Part shown: piece after piece, positions 6,126-7,226 of the stretch
Layout: the number at the start of each line of letters is the position of its first letter
Numbering within the stretch: the stretch's first letter is position 1
Notes under the pieces: model-generated
Seen by the model: only the letters and a program-made list of their open reading frames with translations
Databases searched by the model: none
Told to the model about the DNA's origin: nothing
Assembly (NCBI GenBank): GCA_012514785.1
Contig: JAAYZP010000085.1
Coordinates: 1 to 7,226, forward strand
DNA: 7,226 nt
Reading direction: 5' to 3'
From: Propionibacterium sp.
Lineage (GTDB): Bacteria > Actinomycetota > Actinomycetes > Propionibacteriales > Propionibacteriaceae
Position numbers and translations under genes: made by a program

Positions 6126-6767
6126 CTAGTCCGACGCGATCCCCGAGCGGAACGCGAAGGCTACGAGTTGGGCCCGCGACTCGCAGCCCGTGGCCTGCAA
6201 CAGCCTGCTGACGTAGGTGCGCACCGTCGACTCACTGAGGTACATCCGCTCGGCGATCTCGCTGTTCTTCAACCCCTGCACCACGAGCCGCAGCAGCTCC
6301 TGCTGCCGGGAGGTGAGCGTCGGCACCTCGACGCGCAGCTGCCGCTGGTAGGAGTCGAGCAGCAGGGAGATCAGCCGCTCGTCCAGCGGGTTCTGGCCCG
6401 CGACCGCCTTGTGGATGGCAGCCGACAGCTCCTCCGCGGAGGCCGTCTTCAGGATGAACCCGACGGCACCGGCCCGGAGCGCGCGGTTGAAGGACTCGTC
6501 GTCGCCGAACGCGGTCAGGATCACCACCTTCGGAGGCGACGGCAGGGCCATCAGCTCGCCGGTGGCGGTGGCACCGTCCATGCCGGGCATGCGCATGTCC
6601 ATCAGCACGACGTCGGGGCGCAGGCTCCGCACCTTCTCCAGCGCGGCCCGTCCGCTGTCCGCCACACCGACGCAGCGCACGCCGGGCAGCCGGTCCAGCC
6701 GCTTGCGCAGGTGCAGCAGGAGGACCGCGTCGTCGTCGACGAGCAGCACGCGAACCGGGGAGCCCAT
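6126..6767 (-). CDS. two-component response regulator, NarL/LuxR family
   Basis: 213-residue regulator with a receiver domain (about 4-122) and a LuxR-type helix-turn-helix (about 149-206). Receiver residues are complete: acidic pocket D11-D12-D13, phospho-acceptor D57 in LMDMRMPGMDG, T85 in VVILTA and K107 in GFILKTA. The output domain has LTSRQQELLRLVVQGLKNSEIA (151-172) and the recognition helix MYLSESTVRTYVSRLL (175-190). It should bind DNA as a dimer once phosphorylated by a sensor kinase. The start at 6767 is chosen because homologues begin just before VRVLLVDDD and because a -10 element ends 7 nt upstream; an ATG at 6857 would add 30 residues with no domain features. A divergent membrane protein begins across a short gap and may encode its sensor. 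The gene ends facing the repeat array. Confidence 0.9.
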   Translation of the reverse strand: MGSPVRVLLVDDDAVLLLHLRKRLDRLPGVRCVGVADSGRAALEKVRSLRPDVVLMDMRMPGMDGATATGELMALPSPPKVVILTAFGDDESFNRALRAGAVGFILKTASAEELSAAIHKAVAGQNPLDERLISLLLDSYQRQLRVEVPTLTSRQQELLRLVVQGLKNSEIAERMYLSESTVRTYVSRLLQATGCESRAQLVAFAFRSGIASD

Positions 6768-6774
6768 AGACAAG

Positions 6775-6793
6775 AGCGTAGGGCGTGTCGCCC
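6775..6793 (-). promoter_or_regulatory. -10 element and inverted repeat upstream of the response regulator
   Basis: On the minus strand TACGCT (6780-6775) ends 7 nt before the ATG, again a leaderless layout. Touching it is a perfect inverted repeat GGGCG-TGT-CGCCC (6781-6793), flanked more widely by AGCGT (6775-6779) and ACGCT (6801-6805). The inverted repeat sits in the spacer between -10 and -35, where a bound regulator could block or autoregulate; that is inference. No good -35 was found. Confidence 0.45.
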
Positions 6794-6876
6794 AATGTTG
6801 ACGCTCCGGCCGAATCCCTTGCGCCCGACGGGTCCTGCCCACGACGATGGACGGCATGCTATTCGTGATGTTTCCC

Positions 6877-6898
6877 TATCTCCTCCCGAGTATCTCCT
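6877..6898. repeat. TATCTCCT direct repeat in the divergent intergenic region
   Basis: TATCTCCT occurs at 6877-6884 and 6891-6898, 14 bp apart, between the response regulator and the rightward membrane protein gene. It could be a regulator site or part of the promoter of the rightward gene; the second copy begins with TATCTC, a poor -10 element. Confidence 0.35.
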
Positions 6899-6929
6899 GG
6901 TGTGATTGGCTGCCCTGGATCTGCGGGTG

Positions 6930-7226
6930 GTGAGTGCCCGCTCCAGCTGGGACTCCAAGGAGCAGTGGCTGACCTTCGTCCACGTGGTCGTGGCGGCCGC
7001 ACTGTTCGTCACCGCCCGGCTGATGCCCGGTGATGTCAACACCACGGCGACGATCATCAACGACCTCGTCGCCTGCCTGGGCGGCGTGCTCGTCGTGCGC
7101 TGGCCCACCGTCGGGACCGCGTTCTACCTCGTCGCGTTCATCATCTCGCTCACCAACCTCGCCGAGTCCACCCCGACGGCCCTGTGCATCGCCCTGGTGA
7201 TCCTGGCACTCACGATCCGCCGCTAC
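6930..7226 (+). CDS. membrane protein N-terminus, possible sensor histidine kinase (runs off right edge)
   Basis: Open frame to the window end, 99 residues seen. After a short hydrophilic start (SARSSWDSKEQ) come hydrophobic segments at about 14-31 (LTFVHVVVAAALFVTARL), 43-57, 61-78 and 83-96, ending in IRRY. Four closely packed segments at the N-terminus are typical of sensor kinases of the family paired with NarL-type regulators, and the gene is divergent from such a regulator, so a cognate sensor kinase is a reasonable inference. No kinase motif is inside the window, so a plain membrane protein remains possible. The start is uncertain: GTG at 6930 is used; GTG at 6927 and TTG at 6906 are in-frame alternatives, and none has a Shine-Dalgarno sequence. 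An in-frame stop at 6903-6905 bounds the gene. Confidence 0.6.
   Translation, partial: MSARSSWDSKEQWLTFVHVVVAAALFVTARLMPGDVNTTATIINDLVACLGGVLVVRWPTVGTAFYLVAFIISLTNLAESTPTALCIALVILALTIRRY

Noticed and set aside
5713..6129. 138-codon plus-strand frame in the gap after the MetE-like gene
   Set aside because: It runs through the non-coding repeat array, repeat copies fall in different frames, there is no start signal, and it overlaps the end of the response regulator gene.

Overview
The window is high-GC DNA with dense, mostly plus-strand coding and several genes that appear to lack leader sequences. It reads as a chromosomal segment of an actinomycete (Actinomycetota). Propionibacteriales is a guess from the overall style of the genes and promoters; no marker gene proves it. 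There are no rRNA or tRNA genes, transposases, phage genes or CRISPR arrays.

Layout from left to right: (1) The 5' part of a FadE10-type acyl-CoA dehydrogenase runs leftward off the edge, with a readable promoter and Shine-Dalgarno site. (2) Divergent from it is a two-gene unit: a small membrane-anchored glutaredoxin-fold protein that has lost both active-site cysteines, overlapping by ATGA with a 12-helix YbjJ-like MFS transporter. (3) A Phd/YefM-type antitoxin gene stands alone, with no recognisable toxin gene on either side. (4) A gap of about 340 bp holds a perfect hairpin followed by three 23-bp tandem repeats, each carrying CTAGG and a TGCAGA end. (5) A long-chain acyl-CoA ligase (FadD type) is followed 32 bp later by a MetE-C-like, zinc-type methyltransferase of uncertain substrate. 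(6) A gap of about 420 bp without a gene holds a degenerate array of 34-bp cores spaced about 73 to 83 bp apart. (7) A leftward NarL/LuxR-type response regulator is followed by a divergent membrane protein that runs off the right edge and may be its sensor kinase.

The acyl-CoA dehydrogenase and the acyl-CoA ligase both belong to fatty acid breakdown, but they are on opposite strands and separated by unrelated genes, so they are not one operon. The ligase and the MetE-like gene may share read-through, although the second has its own promoter-like hexamer. The most unusual items are the cysteine-free glutaredoxin, the orphan antitoxin, the two unexplained intergenic repeat arrays, and the recurrent arrangement of a -10 hexamer 6-7 nt before an ATG. 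I see no clear new multi-gene system; the two repeat arrays and the dead glutaredoxin are the best leads.
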